Shown one piece after another: positions 34,446 through 46,118 of a stretch of 64,000 bases of DNA. The stretch is taken from the NCBI RefSeq assembly GCF_901000735.1, contig NC_081543.1, positions 16,767,574-16,831,573 of the forward strand, given 5' to 3'. The notes beneath the pieces are model-generated. The model was not told the origin of the DNA. It saw only the letters and a program-made list of their open reading frames with translations, and did not search any database. Position numbers and translations under genes: made by a program. Source of the DNA: Corylus avellana. Lineage: Eukaryota; Streptophyta; Magnoliopsida; Fagales; Betulaceae. Each line of letters begins with the position of its first letter. Position 1 is the stretch's first letter.

Positions 34446-37400
34446 TTAGAGTGCCAAATCTTCATCTCGTGGTACTAATTTAACTTCAAGATATGGTTTG
34501 ACACTATGTCCATTGACTTTGAATGACTGGTTGGTTTGGGGGTCGTGAACTTCCAAGGCTCCATGAGTGAATACTTGTGTAACAATGCAGGGCCCAGACA
34601 ATCTTGACTTAAGCTTTCTAGGGAAGAGTTTCAATCTTGAGTTATAGATCAAAACCTTTTGTTCTACTTGAAACTCCTTCCTGACTAGTTGTTTGTCATG
34701 GTATGCTTTGGTTCTGTCCTTGTAGAGCTTGGCATTCTCATATGCATCACACCTCAGTTCCTCCAGTTCATTTATTTGGAGTTTCCTCTTATCACCAGCT
34801 TGCTTCATATCGAAGTTAAACTTCTTGATGGCCCAATATGCTCTGTGTTCCAATTCCACTGATAGATGACATGCCTTCCCAAAAACCAAACGATATGGAG
34901 ACATACCAATAGGTGTCTTGTAAGCAGTCCTATAAGCCCACAGTGCATCATTTAAGCGCAGTGACCAATGCTTCCTATTAGGGTTCACTGTCCTTTCAAG
35001 GATGCATTTGATTTCTCTGTTGCTGATTTCAACTTGACCACTGGTTTGGGGATGGTATGAGGTGCCAACCTTATGAGTGATGCCACACTTCTTCATCACA
35101 GAAGTAAAAGCATAGTTGTTGAAGTGGCTCCCCCCATCACTAATGATTGCCTTAGGTGTTCCAAATTTAGCAAAGATGTTTTCCTGCAAAAACTTCACAA
35201 CACTTTGTGATCATTAGTCCTTGAGGTGCCAGCCTCGACCCATTTAGACACATAATCCACACCCACAAGAATATATGAATTAACCGAATGAGTTAGGAAA
35301 TGGTCCCATGAAGTCAATACCCCAAACATCGAAGAGTTCTACAACTTGAATATTTTGCAGTGGCATTTGATTTCTAGAAGAGATGTTACCTGTCCTTTGA
35401 CATTTATCATAAGAGCTGCAAAACAAGAAAGCGAATTTAAACATATTAGGCCAATAAAAACCAGATTGTAGTACCTTATGCGCTGTTCTCTTGGCCCCAA
35501 AGAGTCCACCACAAGCAAACTAGGGACAGTGCTGTAAAATACTCGAGTGCTCATCTTCTGGGACACACCTTCTAATGATTTGATTAGAGCAAAATTTGAA
35601 CAAATAGGGGTCATCCCAATGGTATTGTCTAGACATAGATATTAACCTCTTTCTTTCTTGGCTAGACATATCTGGAGGAAACACCTTGGCAGTGATATAA
35701 TTCACTATATCTGCATACCATGGGAGTTGGATATCAACTGCAAACAACTGGTCGTCTGGAAAATTTTCATTCAGTGGGAGCTCATCTCCTTCCTCCTCGT
35801 GGATTTGTCTGGATAAGTGATCTGCCACCACATTCTCACTGCCCTTTTTGTCTCTAATCTCAAGGTCAAACTCTTGTAGTAATAATACCCATCTGATCAA
35901 TCTTGGTTTGACATCTTTCTTGGTAAACAAATATCTCAATGCAATATGATCAGTGAATACAATAACCTTAGAACCAATTAGGTACGACCTGAACTTCTCC
36001 AAAGCAAATATGACAGCTAATAATTCTTTCTCAGTAGTAGAGTAATTTAGCTGGGCATCATTCAATGTTCTAGAAGCATAGTAAATGGCATGAGGTACCT
36101 TTTTGATTCTTTGACCCAAGATAGCTCCCACAGCAAAGTCACTGGCATCACACATGAGCTCAAAGGGTAAACTCCAATCAGGTGCTCGCATTATTGGTGC
36201 GGAAGTGAGCAGCTTTTTCAGTGTGTTGAAGGCAGTCATGCATTCTTTAGTCCTTTCAAACTTGGCCTCCTGCCCTAGCAATGCAAAGAGGGGTCTAGAG
36301 ATCTTGGAGAAATCCTTGATGAATCTTCTATAGAATCCGGCATGTCCAAGAAAACTCCTTACCCCCTTGACTATCAGAGGTGGGGGAAGTTTGGAGATGA
36401 TATCTATTTTGGCTTTATCCACCTTAATGCCCTTGCTTGAAATTGCATGCCCCAATACAATGCCTTGTTGAACCATGAAATGACATTTTTCCCAATTGAG
36501 CACTAGATTGCATTCTTCACATCTCTTGAGAACATTCTTCAAATGGTGGAGGCATTCCTCAAAACTAGACCCAAAAACGCTAAAGTCATCCATTAATACC
36601 TCAATGGTTTTCTCCACTATGTCTGAAAAAATGCTCAGTATGCATCTCTGGAATGTAGCTGGGGCATTGCATAAGCCAAATGGCATCCTTCTGTAGGCGA
36701 ATGTGCCGAAAGGACATGTGAAGGTGATCTTCTCCTGATCTTCTGGTGCTATTGCAATCTGATTATAGCCACTGTACCCAACCAAGAAACAGTAGTGGCT
36801 ATGGCCAGCTAACCTTTCTAGCATTTGGTCAATGAAGGGTAATGGAAAATGGTCTTTTTTGGTTACCTTGTTTAGTCTTTTGTAATCAATGCATACCCTC
36901 CATCCAATGGTTACTCTTGTGGGTATCAGTTCATGATCTTCATTCTTCACCACTGTGATCCCACTTTTTTTTGGCACTACTTGGACTGGACTGACCTATT
37001 TACTGTCTGAGATGGGATAGATGATGCCCACATCTAGTAGTTTTAATACCTCTGCCTTGACTACCTCCTTCATGTGTGGGTTGAGTCTTCTCTGTGCATC
37101 CCTGGTTGGCTTTGCTTCGTCTTCAAAGAAGATTTGATGCATGCACTTAGCTGGACTTATTCCTTTGATATCAGCAATGGTCCACCCCAAGGTGGTTTTA
37201 TGTTCTCTAAGAATTCTCAACAGCTTTTCTTCTTCCCCACAACTCAGATTTGCAGCAATGATGACTGGTAGTGTCTTGTTTTTTCCCAAGTATGCATATT
37301 GTAGGTGCTCTGGCAATTGCTTCAATTTCAGCTTGGGTGCCTAGGCAATAGAGGGAACAAGAGAAGTGTTAGTAGGCTCAAGAATCTCGAAGGGAGGATT

Positions 37401-38528
37401 ATACTTACTTGAGTATTTTGGAGAATCCTCAAGGTGATACATTAGTTCAATGACGTCATTAGTAATATCTTCAAGTTCTGGCTCAATGTCCTACCTTGTG
37501 AGACTATGGGTGAAGGCGGCCTCCAATGGATCTTTATATTGGTCCTGCAAAGCTGTCTCACTAACATCTTGGATCATACAAACATCAAAACATTCTAAAT
37601 CTTCTTGAGGTAATTTCAATGCATCGAATATTTTGACTTCTATTGTCTCACCATTTACCTTCATACTCACAATACCCTTCTTCACACCTATTGTAGTATC
37701 AGCAGTTCTCATAAAGGGTCTTCCTAAGATAATAGGTAAGGGTGATGGCATAGGAGATTCTTTAACATCCAATACAATGAAACCGACAGGTAAGATAAAT
37801 GTACCTACCTTTACCAACACATCTTCCAGTATACCTCTTAGTCGTTTGATGCTTCTGTCTGCCAGTTGCAAGGTAATAGAGGTTGGTTGAAGTTCCCCCA
37901 ATCCCAGCTTTTTGTATACAGTGTAAGGCAGCAAATTCACCCCTGCTCCTAGATCCAGTAGCGCATTTTCAAAAGAATAGTCTCCTATCCTGCAGAGAAT
38001 GGTAAAACTACCTAGATCTGTTAGCTTTGGTGGTAATTTCCTTAACAAGACTGCACTTACCTCTTCTGTTAAGGCCACTGTCTCATACTTCTGAAACTTT
38101 CTTTTGTTAGTGCAACAATCCTTTAAAAATTTAGCATATGAAGGAATCTGTTTAATTGCATCTAATAAAGGAATGTTGATTTCTACTTTCCTCAAAGTCT
38201 CAAAGATATCCCTAAGTTGCTCTTTTTTCTTTGGTTTGACTAGCCTTTGAGGAAAGGGGGGTGCATTTACCTTCTCCATTTTGTTTACCTTAGAAGTTGA
38301 TGGTCCTTCTAGAGTTGCTCGAGGTGGCTCTTGAGTTCCAATGACCTTGCCATTCCTGAGAACTGTGACTGCTTCTAGCTGCTGATGACCTCCAGGATTG
38401 GGTATTATCTGGGCTAGAGATTCTCCCTGCTTTCTCTCACTCAACTCTTTTGCCAATTGCCCTACTTGCACTTCTAGTCTTTGGATGGCTTGATCATGTC
38501 TACTAGTAATTTGTTCTTGCGCAATCAC
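34446..38528 (-). pseudogene. pol of element E (protease, RT, RNase H, integrase)
   Basis: Protease in 38528-37491 with ALLDLGAGVNLLPY and IILGRPFM. Reverse transcriptase 37325-36000: a TAG replaces Trp between SDSK and [10 protein letters not shown] (about 36997), then [22 protein letters not shown] (Val where the family has a catalytic Asp), [13 protein letters not shown] and LMDDFSVFG. RNase H near 36160-35880 with DASDFAVGA and TEKELLAV. Integrase: the 35199-35530 stretch has stops and frameshifts and a YDKCQ where CDKCQ is expected. 35198-34446 is open and reads [40 protein letters not shown] and a C-terminal SRLSGPCIV. Gly/Asp losses and stops rule out activity. Confidence 0.9.
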
Positions 38529-38529
38529 A

Positions 38530-39434
38530 AATTGCTGTTATGAAGTCACCAATTGTCGTACAAGATCCTTCAGGTCATCCTTCTCTGGCTTTTGAGCTGG
38601 TGTGTCCTGTTGCAGAGGTGAAATTTTCTGAGCAGTCATGGCCTTGACAATCATGTCCAACTTCTTTTCCACAGCAGGCATCTGATTTTGCATTTCGCTA
38701 TTTTTGCCATTCTTGCCTTTACTCCTTACACCTTGCCTCCTTCTGGATGGGAATTGTTGAGTATGTTCACTCAACCCCTCAAAGATCCTTATGGCTTCCT
38801 CACTGCTCTTCTCCATTAGCATACCTCCACAAGCTGTATCAACCATTCCTCTGTTAGTATCATCTAATCCTTTATAGAAAATTTGTACCTAATCATCTTG
38901 AGGGATGTTGTGGTGCGGGCACTTTAGAAGCATGGAATTGAAGTGGTCCCAGGCCTCAAAGAACAAATCTCCGTCTCGTTGTTGGAACATTTGAAGTTTC
39001 CTTTTAAGTTGTTTTGTCTTCTAGACTGGGAAAAACCTCTTCAGAAACTTGGTGGTCAATTCTTCCCAAGTATGAATGGACTTTGTAGGCAAGGAATTGT
39101 ACCACAATTTAGCATTATCTTTCAAGGAAAAATGAAAGAGAACTAACATGAGTCTCTCTGGAGTTAGGCCTTGGACATGCTGCAACTTGCATAAGTCAAA
39201 GAATTTCTTAAGATGCATGTTGTTGTCCTCAGTAGCTGTGCCTCTGAAATGAGTCAATGCATTGAGGATTTGGGGAGAGATGTAATAGCTGCCATCCACC
39301 TCTACTTGATATGCTATGCAAGAGCGTTGATGGAGGTTTGCTGGAACATATGCTTGCTTCATTGGTCTCCTCACCCATGGTGGATTTGCCTCTAATGGTC
39401 TTGGCCCAATTGGATTCTCTTGCAAATCTTCCAT
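38530..39434 (-). pseudogene. gag of element E
   Basis: Starts at ATG 39434. It carries the Athila gag core with FRGTATEDNNMHLKKFFDLC, then LVLFHFSLKDNAKLWYNSLP and WEELTTKFLKRFFP. A TAG follows at about 39021 and a second stop near 38890. The frame then continues (38846-38538) with EEAIRIFEGLSEHTQQFPSR. A stop at about 38537 separates it from the protease part. It encoded the structural particle protein. Confidence 0.88.
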
Positions 39435-39831
39435 CTCAATTTCTTCTTCTTCTTCTTTGTCTCTAGGTCATTGTCGAATTGTCTACTCAATTTCAGGATC
39501 AAGTGGAAGAACGGTAGAGGCTTGAGATCAACGACCTTGCATGAACTAATTTACTTCTGCAATTAGGCAGCTTCAGTACTGCCAGTTCGGATGCCCCCTG
39601 GAATTGCGCTCGATCGCAAGTTGGTGCATTCGATCGCAGCGCGCTCGATCACACTTGGCTGACGATTGATCGCAATCACAGAATGCCAATCCGCAACCTG
39701 CAACAGAAAACAAAAAAGTTAGGGAAAACAGGAAATTCTTTTTGATTTTTGCTAACAACTAAATTAAAAATTGAAAATTAAAATAACAAAGCTAAAGGAA
39801 AATAATTTTAAACAAAATTCGCTGCAATCCC

Positions 39832-39850
39832 TGGCAACGGCGCCAAAAAC
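39832..39850 (-). promoter_or_regulatory. Primer-binding site of element E
   Basis: The minus strand reads GTTTTTGGCGCCGTTGCC next to the 5' LTR, identical in core to the site in element O. Confidence 0.82.
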
Positions 39851-39851
39851 T

Positions 39852-41184
39852 TGTTATACAAAAATCTACTTAAATTAATAGGTGAATAATTGTATGTTTT
39901 ACCTGCAAGTGCACAAGGTCAACATAGTAGTATATGGTGCAAGTACAAGATCATTCCCACGAGGACTGCTGAATTTCCGTTTAAAAATAATTTCCTTAAG
40001 TAAAATAGAGATTGCTTGAGTTGATAATGATAAAAGGTAGGGCTTTGATATCCATCACTAATTATATTAAGCTGATATATCAATATGCCAACGCTTTGAT
40101 CAAGTTATGCATATCTAATGTTTATCAACCTAAGGGCATGGGTGTATACTCCTTAAGCTATTGATTTCCCTAAGCAACAAGTTAGGCATGGATGTATACT
40201 CTAACTCTTTTCTTTCCTAAATGATTTAGCATGGTATATACTAAGTTGTTCTTTAGAAAAGCATATGTTCTATGGAAATCGACAAACACACAAGGCCTAG
40301 GGCATGGGTGTATACTCTCGGTTCCCCATGTTGATTAACCCAAGAACTCGGTGAGGATTTCTTTTGTCACTTTTGTTAAACCCAGGACTCGGTCATCCAA
40401 ATTGATCTAACTAACTAGTCTGTACCACATGTATATGTTGATCAGACACACACATATGAGGAATTCATGCAAGCAGGTATTAATCAAGTTAAATAGCACA
40501 ACAAGATCATCACAAAGACGCCAATATTGAAATATTAACAAAACATAACGAGGGCTTCAATCTAGCCCTACTAAATAAATTAGCTACACATAGAGTTGAT
40601 GTTAAACATCTTCATAAAAGAAAAAAAGAAAAGAAAAGAAAAGAATAAACCTGACACTAGAACTTCAAGAGCTCCTCTTCTTCTCCTCCTCAAGTATATC
40701 TATTCTAGAGGCTTAAGCGTCTATTTATATGCTTTAGAAGTCCTAGACAAAGTAGTAAACCTAGGGATTTCGTAGGGTTTTGAGACCTATTACAATTTGG
40801 AGTTGGAAAACCCTAATATGGAAAGAATGTCAATCCAGCCGCCACTTGATAAGTATCCTGCGCACGGGTGCGCTCGATCGCAAGTCTGCGATCGTTCCTT
40901 CTTCTGTCATGCACTCGATCGCTCCTGGCCTGCTTGATGCTGTGTCCTCTCGGGTATTGTGCTCAATCGCAGGTGCCCTGCGATTGATCGCAGTACCAGA
41001 GAGTTCTAATTGTCTCTATCTTCTCTTTTGAGCCCAAATCACCTAGTTTTACTTCATTTTCTTCCAAAAGCATGTAAAAGTATGAAAAACACAAAAAGAA
41101 ATTAAAATGGCCTAATTAACTAAAACCAAAAGATTTAAACATACAAGTTAAGAGCTGAAAATATGAATATTTTAGCACTTATCA
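39852..41184 (-). repeat. 5' LTR of element E
   Basis: 1333 bp; pairs with 31366-32696. Differs by scattered substitutions and a small indel in the CTCGATCG-rich part (40860-41000 versus 32375-32510). Confidence 0.92.
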
Positions 41185-41189
41185 AAACT

Positions 41190-42260
41190 AAAACTAAATC
41201 TAATGATAAAAACACTAAGGTTTTCAGAATCCACCTCACCAAATCAAAGCACATATAATTATGTTTGTTCATACATCCGAATTTCAATAAAATCCCATGC
41301 ATGTTCTTTTGTTTTTATAAAATCCTATTAAAAAATTCAATGAATCCATCTGTATTTACGAAAAACAATGCATATCTAGTTTAGGTCAAAAGATCTAATG
41401 TATCCATACTTTGCACAAAAGACAATGGATAAACCAAAAGATGCACTGTATCGATGGAATAAAACACAATGAATATCCAACGTTTTCAAAATTTATAAAC
41501 AACAATAAATCACAACTTTGTCACACAATTGAATTGAAACGAACTTACATTACATGAAACCACGGAATTGTACGAACGAAACATAAAAACATAAAACTAA
41601 TCGGCGGTGAGGCTTCATCTTCAACCTTAGTTGAAGATTTAGCCTCTCATAATAAAAGAAATCATAAAGAAACTAAATTAACTTCATTAAAATCAAATAC
41701 TAACAAAAGAATTGGAGTTCAAAACTCTAAAAACCCAAAAAACACGAAAAGTGACAAAGCATGGCGCCCCGGAACGTCTCCATATGTTTAAAATAGAAAA
41801 TAATGATATTTATAAGCTAATTTTAGGGCTTCAGCACTGCTAGGTCGGCCGAGTACGCTCAATCGCACTCGAGCATGCATTTTTCAATTTCGATAGAGTG
41901 CACTCAAGCGCACTACCTGCGGAATTAGCCAACAGTGAAACATAAATTTGTAGATCTTTGAGTTAGCTTTCCAATGACGCCTAGATTGCTTCAATCCGAG
42001 CTTTACAACTTTAGATATAGCCTTTTTAGTGGGACTTGTCGGGTGCGAATCATCGCTCGATCGAAATTTGCTGCCAATGCTCCCTAAAGTGTCTTAAGCC
42101 CCAGAATTAATGGATTTTTCCTTTAAAGGCGCAGTTTTCATTTAACAACCTACAAAACACTAAAACACCAAAACTAACTAAAACATCATAAAATAATAAA
42201 ATTAAAGGCTTAGCAAATGTAAATTAAGGGGTCCAAATATGAAATATTTGGCATTCATCA
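41190..42260 (-). repeat. 5' LTR of element O, larger part
   Basis: Continues 31192-31365 after removal of element E; together 1245 bp, matching in length and order the plus-strand LTR at 43224-44464. It ends GGCATTCATCA at 42260, where plus-strand H sequence begins. Confidence 0.8.
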
Positions 42261-44464
42261 ATTGGATTGTTTAACATCTTGAACACAACATGTCATTAAA
42301 AATATATGTTTTTTTTTACTCATTTGTTGGATTAGAGAGACTTCGCATGTCTGAATTGATCTTTACAAGCACATTAGCATAGAGTCTATGAGGTATCAGA
42401 TTTGAATTGATTAGGATGTATCTTGAGATTTGTAGGATGAATTGTTGATGATACCTTGGCTTGAAAATAGATTTTTTTTTTAAAAAAAAAAAAATCAATT
42501 TGAGCTTCTCATTGAGTAACTGGACTTCTTGCCTCACTAAGCATTGAGTGTTCGCGTAAAAAAATGAGAAATTCAATTTGGTTGATTGTATGTCTAGTTT
42601 AATTTCGTAGCCTTTTTGACTTCAGTAATTAAGCCCTTAGGATGTTTCTACATCTAGTGCCCTAAAACCATCTGATTTAGGAGTCACTGGCCCAACATTC
42701 CTCAATTAGAAAGCTTAAGGGAGCCAAACATTGCACAACCTACACCAAAAAAAAAAACAAAAAAACAAAAAATGCATATCTTGACTTAAGCCTTAGTTGT
42801 TTTCATTTGAATGAATTCCTATGAATTTTGAGGTACACCAAACTTTGGAAAAAATTGAAACCTCATGATTGTATGTGTTACTCACTTTGCATTTATTGGA
42901 GCATGTGTTGTCTCAAATTTTCATCTATGAGTTGAATGATTTTTGGATGTCTTGATGATGTGATTGTGATGTTCATTGTGTTAAACCTAATTATAATGTA
43001 AGAACCATGTGTTTGTGTGGAAGTTCATGTTTGAGGGTATCATTGCTGTTAAACCCTCACGAAACTTCACTCGTTCTATAGGGATGCCTAGGGGTTTAAA
43101 AGGCTTGTTGCATACACTAAATGCAATCGTCTCTTCAACGACAGCGGACTTATGTTTCATGTTTTGATGTATTTTTTATTTTGTTTTACTAAGGGACTAG
43201 TAAAATGTAAGTTTGGGGGTATTTGATAAGTATCAAATGTTGCATATTTGGACCCCTTAATTTACATTTGCTAAGCCTTTAGCTTTATTATTTTATGATG
43301 TTTTGGTTAGTTTTGGTGTTTTGCAAGTTGCTAAGGGAAAACTACGGTTTTAATGTAGAAAATGCAAAGAAGTTGAAGAAAAGCGCTTCTAGAGCTAGGA
43401 TCGAGCGAACCACATTGGCGCTTGAGCGCATTTGCGCTCAAGCACAGCAGCCTTATGCTTGAGCACATCTGCGCTCGAGCATGGACAATAGCGCACGAGC
43501 TTACCCTTGCCCAGAACCAAACACGCAGCGCCCATGTGTTGCGCCGCAAGAGCCCTGAAGCACGCCCAAGTACGCTTGAGCGCAACTAGTGTGCAATCGA
43601 GCGCAACCGGGCTAACTTGGCAGCGCTGAAACCCTAGGTTTTTAGTATTTATAACATTCTTTTCTTTTGTAAACACATGTTTGGAGGCGTCGTTTAGAGC
43701 ATTTTTTCGACCTTTTGTCGTTCTTGGGCTCTGAGGGCGTTTATCTTTGTAAGTTATTCATTTTAATGTTTTCAATTGATTTGATTATGTTGCTTTTAGT
43801 CATGAGAGGCTAAAACCTTCAACTAAGGTTGAAGATGAAGCTTCGTCATTGATAAAAAATTATGTTCTCGTTATTTGTTCGTACAATTTCGATTTTGAAT
43901 AAAAGTGTTGTTGTATTTCAGTTCAATTAGTAGATTGATCTCTCTTAATTGAATGTTATGATTGTTATGTGTTAAATGTTGGATATTCGATGTGTTTCAT
44001 CCGATAAATACATCGAATCATTCAATTGAAATTGGATATCCATTGTGATTCATGAATCAAATAGATACATTGGATGATTTGATTTCAATTGGATATTCAT
44101 TGTGATTTGTTAAATGGGTGGATTCATTGAATGATTTAATCTATATTTTTAAAAAACATCGAACAACACATAGAGCTTTATAATTTTTCGGTTGTATGAG
44201 CAAATACGAGGATATGTTGTTTAGATTTGGCGAAGTGAATTCTGAAACCTTAGTGTTTTTATTCATTTGATTTACAATCAGTTTTCATTTAATTTATATT
44301 TTTGCACGACAAAATCACACAAAATTTGGAACTAGGTTAAAATAGGATTAGTTTAGATAGAAATTGATTTTCACAATGCAATTCCCTTTGGATTCGGCCT
44401 CTCACTTGCACACACTATGTTGCAAACGACTCGTGTGCTTGCGAGTACATTTAAACTCACAACA
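42261..44464 (+). mobile_element. Athila-like relic H, right part with 3' LTR
   Basis: Plus-strand 3' untranslated region (42261-43210), including the family phrase around CCCTAAAACCATCTGATTTAGG on this strand. Then come the purine tract AAGTTTGGGGGTATT and a 3' LTR at 43224-44464 (1241 bp, TGATAAGTATC to CTCACAACA). The LTR is of the same family as that of element O but on the other strand. Gag and pol are missing here; an integrase tail that may belong to it lies at 23889-23999. Confidence 0.75.
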
Positions 44465-46118
44465 GTTCACTTTACACTGTTTTGAGCTTGTGATGCCCTT
44501 GCCTGTCCTTTGTATGTAGCTAGACTTTTTAAATTCTAATTTATTGTGAAGATGAGGTTTATCTTTTTAAACTTCCTAATGACTGAAAATCCTAATTTTG
44601 AGTGATACTTTAATTTTGAGAATGACATGAACTATGCATGAATGTTTGCAGGTAGCATCTCTATTTAACCTTCACGAGACTTAACTCGTCCTACTAGGGA
44701 TGCCTAGGGGTTTAAAAGGCTTGTTGCATATGCTAAATGCAATCATGTTTCCTATGACAATGGAGATAGAGTAGTTTTTGTTTTTTTTTTTTTTTTTTAG
44801 TTTCGTATTGCTAAGGGATTAGCAATATATAAGTTTAAGGGTGTGATGAGGGCTAAGTTAATCTCTTAGTTGTGCTATTTTGTGGTTTTTTTTGTTGCTT
44901 TTTTTTTTTTTTTTTTGGTGTTATTTTGTGTGTGTGTGTGTGTGTGTGTTTTTTTTCTTCCTTTTTGTGTTTTTGTCAGTTTTAGGTGTTTGAAGGAAAA
45001 TGAAGCACTTTTGGAAGTTTCAAGCATAAAAGGCCAATTTTAGGAAAAGCTGGAGCTAGGATCGATCATACCAGAAGCAGGCTCGACTGCATCTGCGCTC
45101 AAGCGCAGAAGAGAACGGATCGAGCACAGTCTTGCACTCGAGTGCACAACCTTAGGATCGAGCACACTCGCGTGGCCCAGATGAGGAAAGACCTTTTCTC
45201 CAAGTTAACTTAGGTTTTAGAAGTCCTACTTGGACTAGGAGGCTATCTTCCGATTTTATTAGGTTTTCTAAGGCTTCTAGGTCCTCTAAGCTTCTTAGAA
45301 AGAGATATAATTTCGGAGAGAGAAATAGGAGGCTACTTCAAGAAGCGATTTCCGGTTTCTTCTTTCCCTTTTCTTTTTAGTTTCATTATGTGTAACTAAA
45401 CTCTTTGTTAGGGCTAGATTGAAGCCCTAATCATATCTTTTTAAGTTTAATACTAATGCCTTTGTTTCAATCATATTATGGTTTATTTTAATTGATTATG
45501 TCTATATGATTGCATTCCTCATATTTTATGATATGAATTTGTTAGTTAAGTCAATTTAGATAACCGAATCTTGGGCTTAATAAAGTGACAAAAGAAACTC
45601 ATCATGGGTTCTTGGCTTAATTAACATGAGAACTAGGAGTAGATACCATGCCTTATAACTCATGTGTTTGTTGATCTCCATAAAATTATGTGTCCCTATA
45701 GAACAACTTAATAGATACCATGCTAAATCCTTTAGGGAAGAAAAGAATTAGAGTAGATACTATGCCTAATTCATTGCTTAGGGAGATCAATAGCTTAAGG
45801 TGTAGATACCATGCCCTTAGGTTGACAAGCATTAATTATACCACATAATTGGAACATTGGCCTAGTATTTTCTTAATTAGTTAGATTAGTGGTGGATATC
45901 AAAACTCTAACCTTTTTATTATCTTTATCTTTTTCAACATTGCAAATCTGTGATAATTCTGATCTTTTAATTTGGAAAATTAATTCTTAATAAAATCAAC
46001 AATCCTCGTGAGATGATCTTGTATTTGCTAAACTATACTATCGTTTGATCTTGTACACTTGCGAATAAAATGTTCCAAGTATTTGCCTATTAATTTAGGT
46101 GAGTATTTGACACAAACA
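44465..46118 (+). mobile_element. Second plus-strand Athila-like relic H2 with 3' LTR
   Basis: 44540-44830 matches the 3' untranslated region of element E on the opposite strand (TTTAAAAGGCTTGTTGCATA, ATGCTAAATGCAATC). The purine tract AAGTTTAAGGGTG leads into a 3' LTR at 44844-46118 (TGATGAGGGC to CACAAACA), related to the E LTR and including the phrases around GTAGATACCATGCC and TTAATTTAGGTGAGTATT. The rest of the element is absent. Confidence 0.75.

Larger units (their letters stand above)
31366..41184 (-). mobile_element. Element E: Athila-like Ty3/Gypsy retrotransposon, full length, degenerate
   Basis: 9819 bp with LTRs 31366-32696 and 39852-41184 and a perfect duplication AAACT (31361-31365, 41185-41189). 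Minus-strand order: 5' LTR (right), primer site, gag, protease, reverse transcriptase/RNase H, integrase, long 3' untranslated region, purine tract, 3' LTR (left). It is inserted in the 5' LTR of element O. There is no env-like frame between integrase and the 3' LTR. Reading frames carry nonsense and frameshift mutations. Confidence 0.92.
25425..42260 (-). mobile_element. Element O: non-autonomous Athila-like retrotransposon, interrupted twice
   Basis: Minus-strand element. Its 5' LTR is 31192-31365 plus 41190-42260, split by element E. A primer site lies at 31171-31190 and an internal ORF at 30652-27348. A 3' untranslated region with the family phrase around CCCAAACCAGATGGTTTTAGG is at about 26440, and the 3' LTR is truncated (25425-25891). 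No reverse transcriptase, RNase H or integrase is present, and the space leaves no room for them, so it was probably mobilised in trans by an Athila-like relative. A solo LTR (28611-30429) and E are secondary insertions. Confidence 0.7.
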
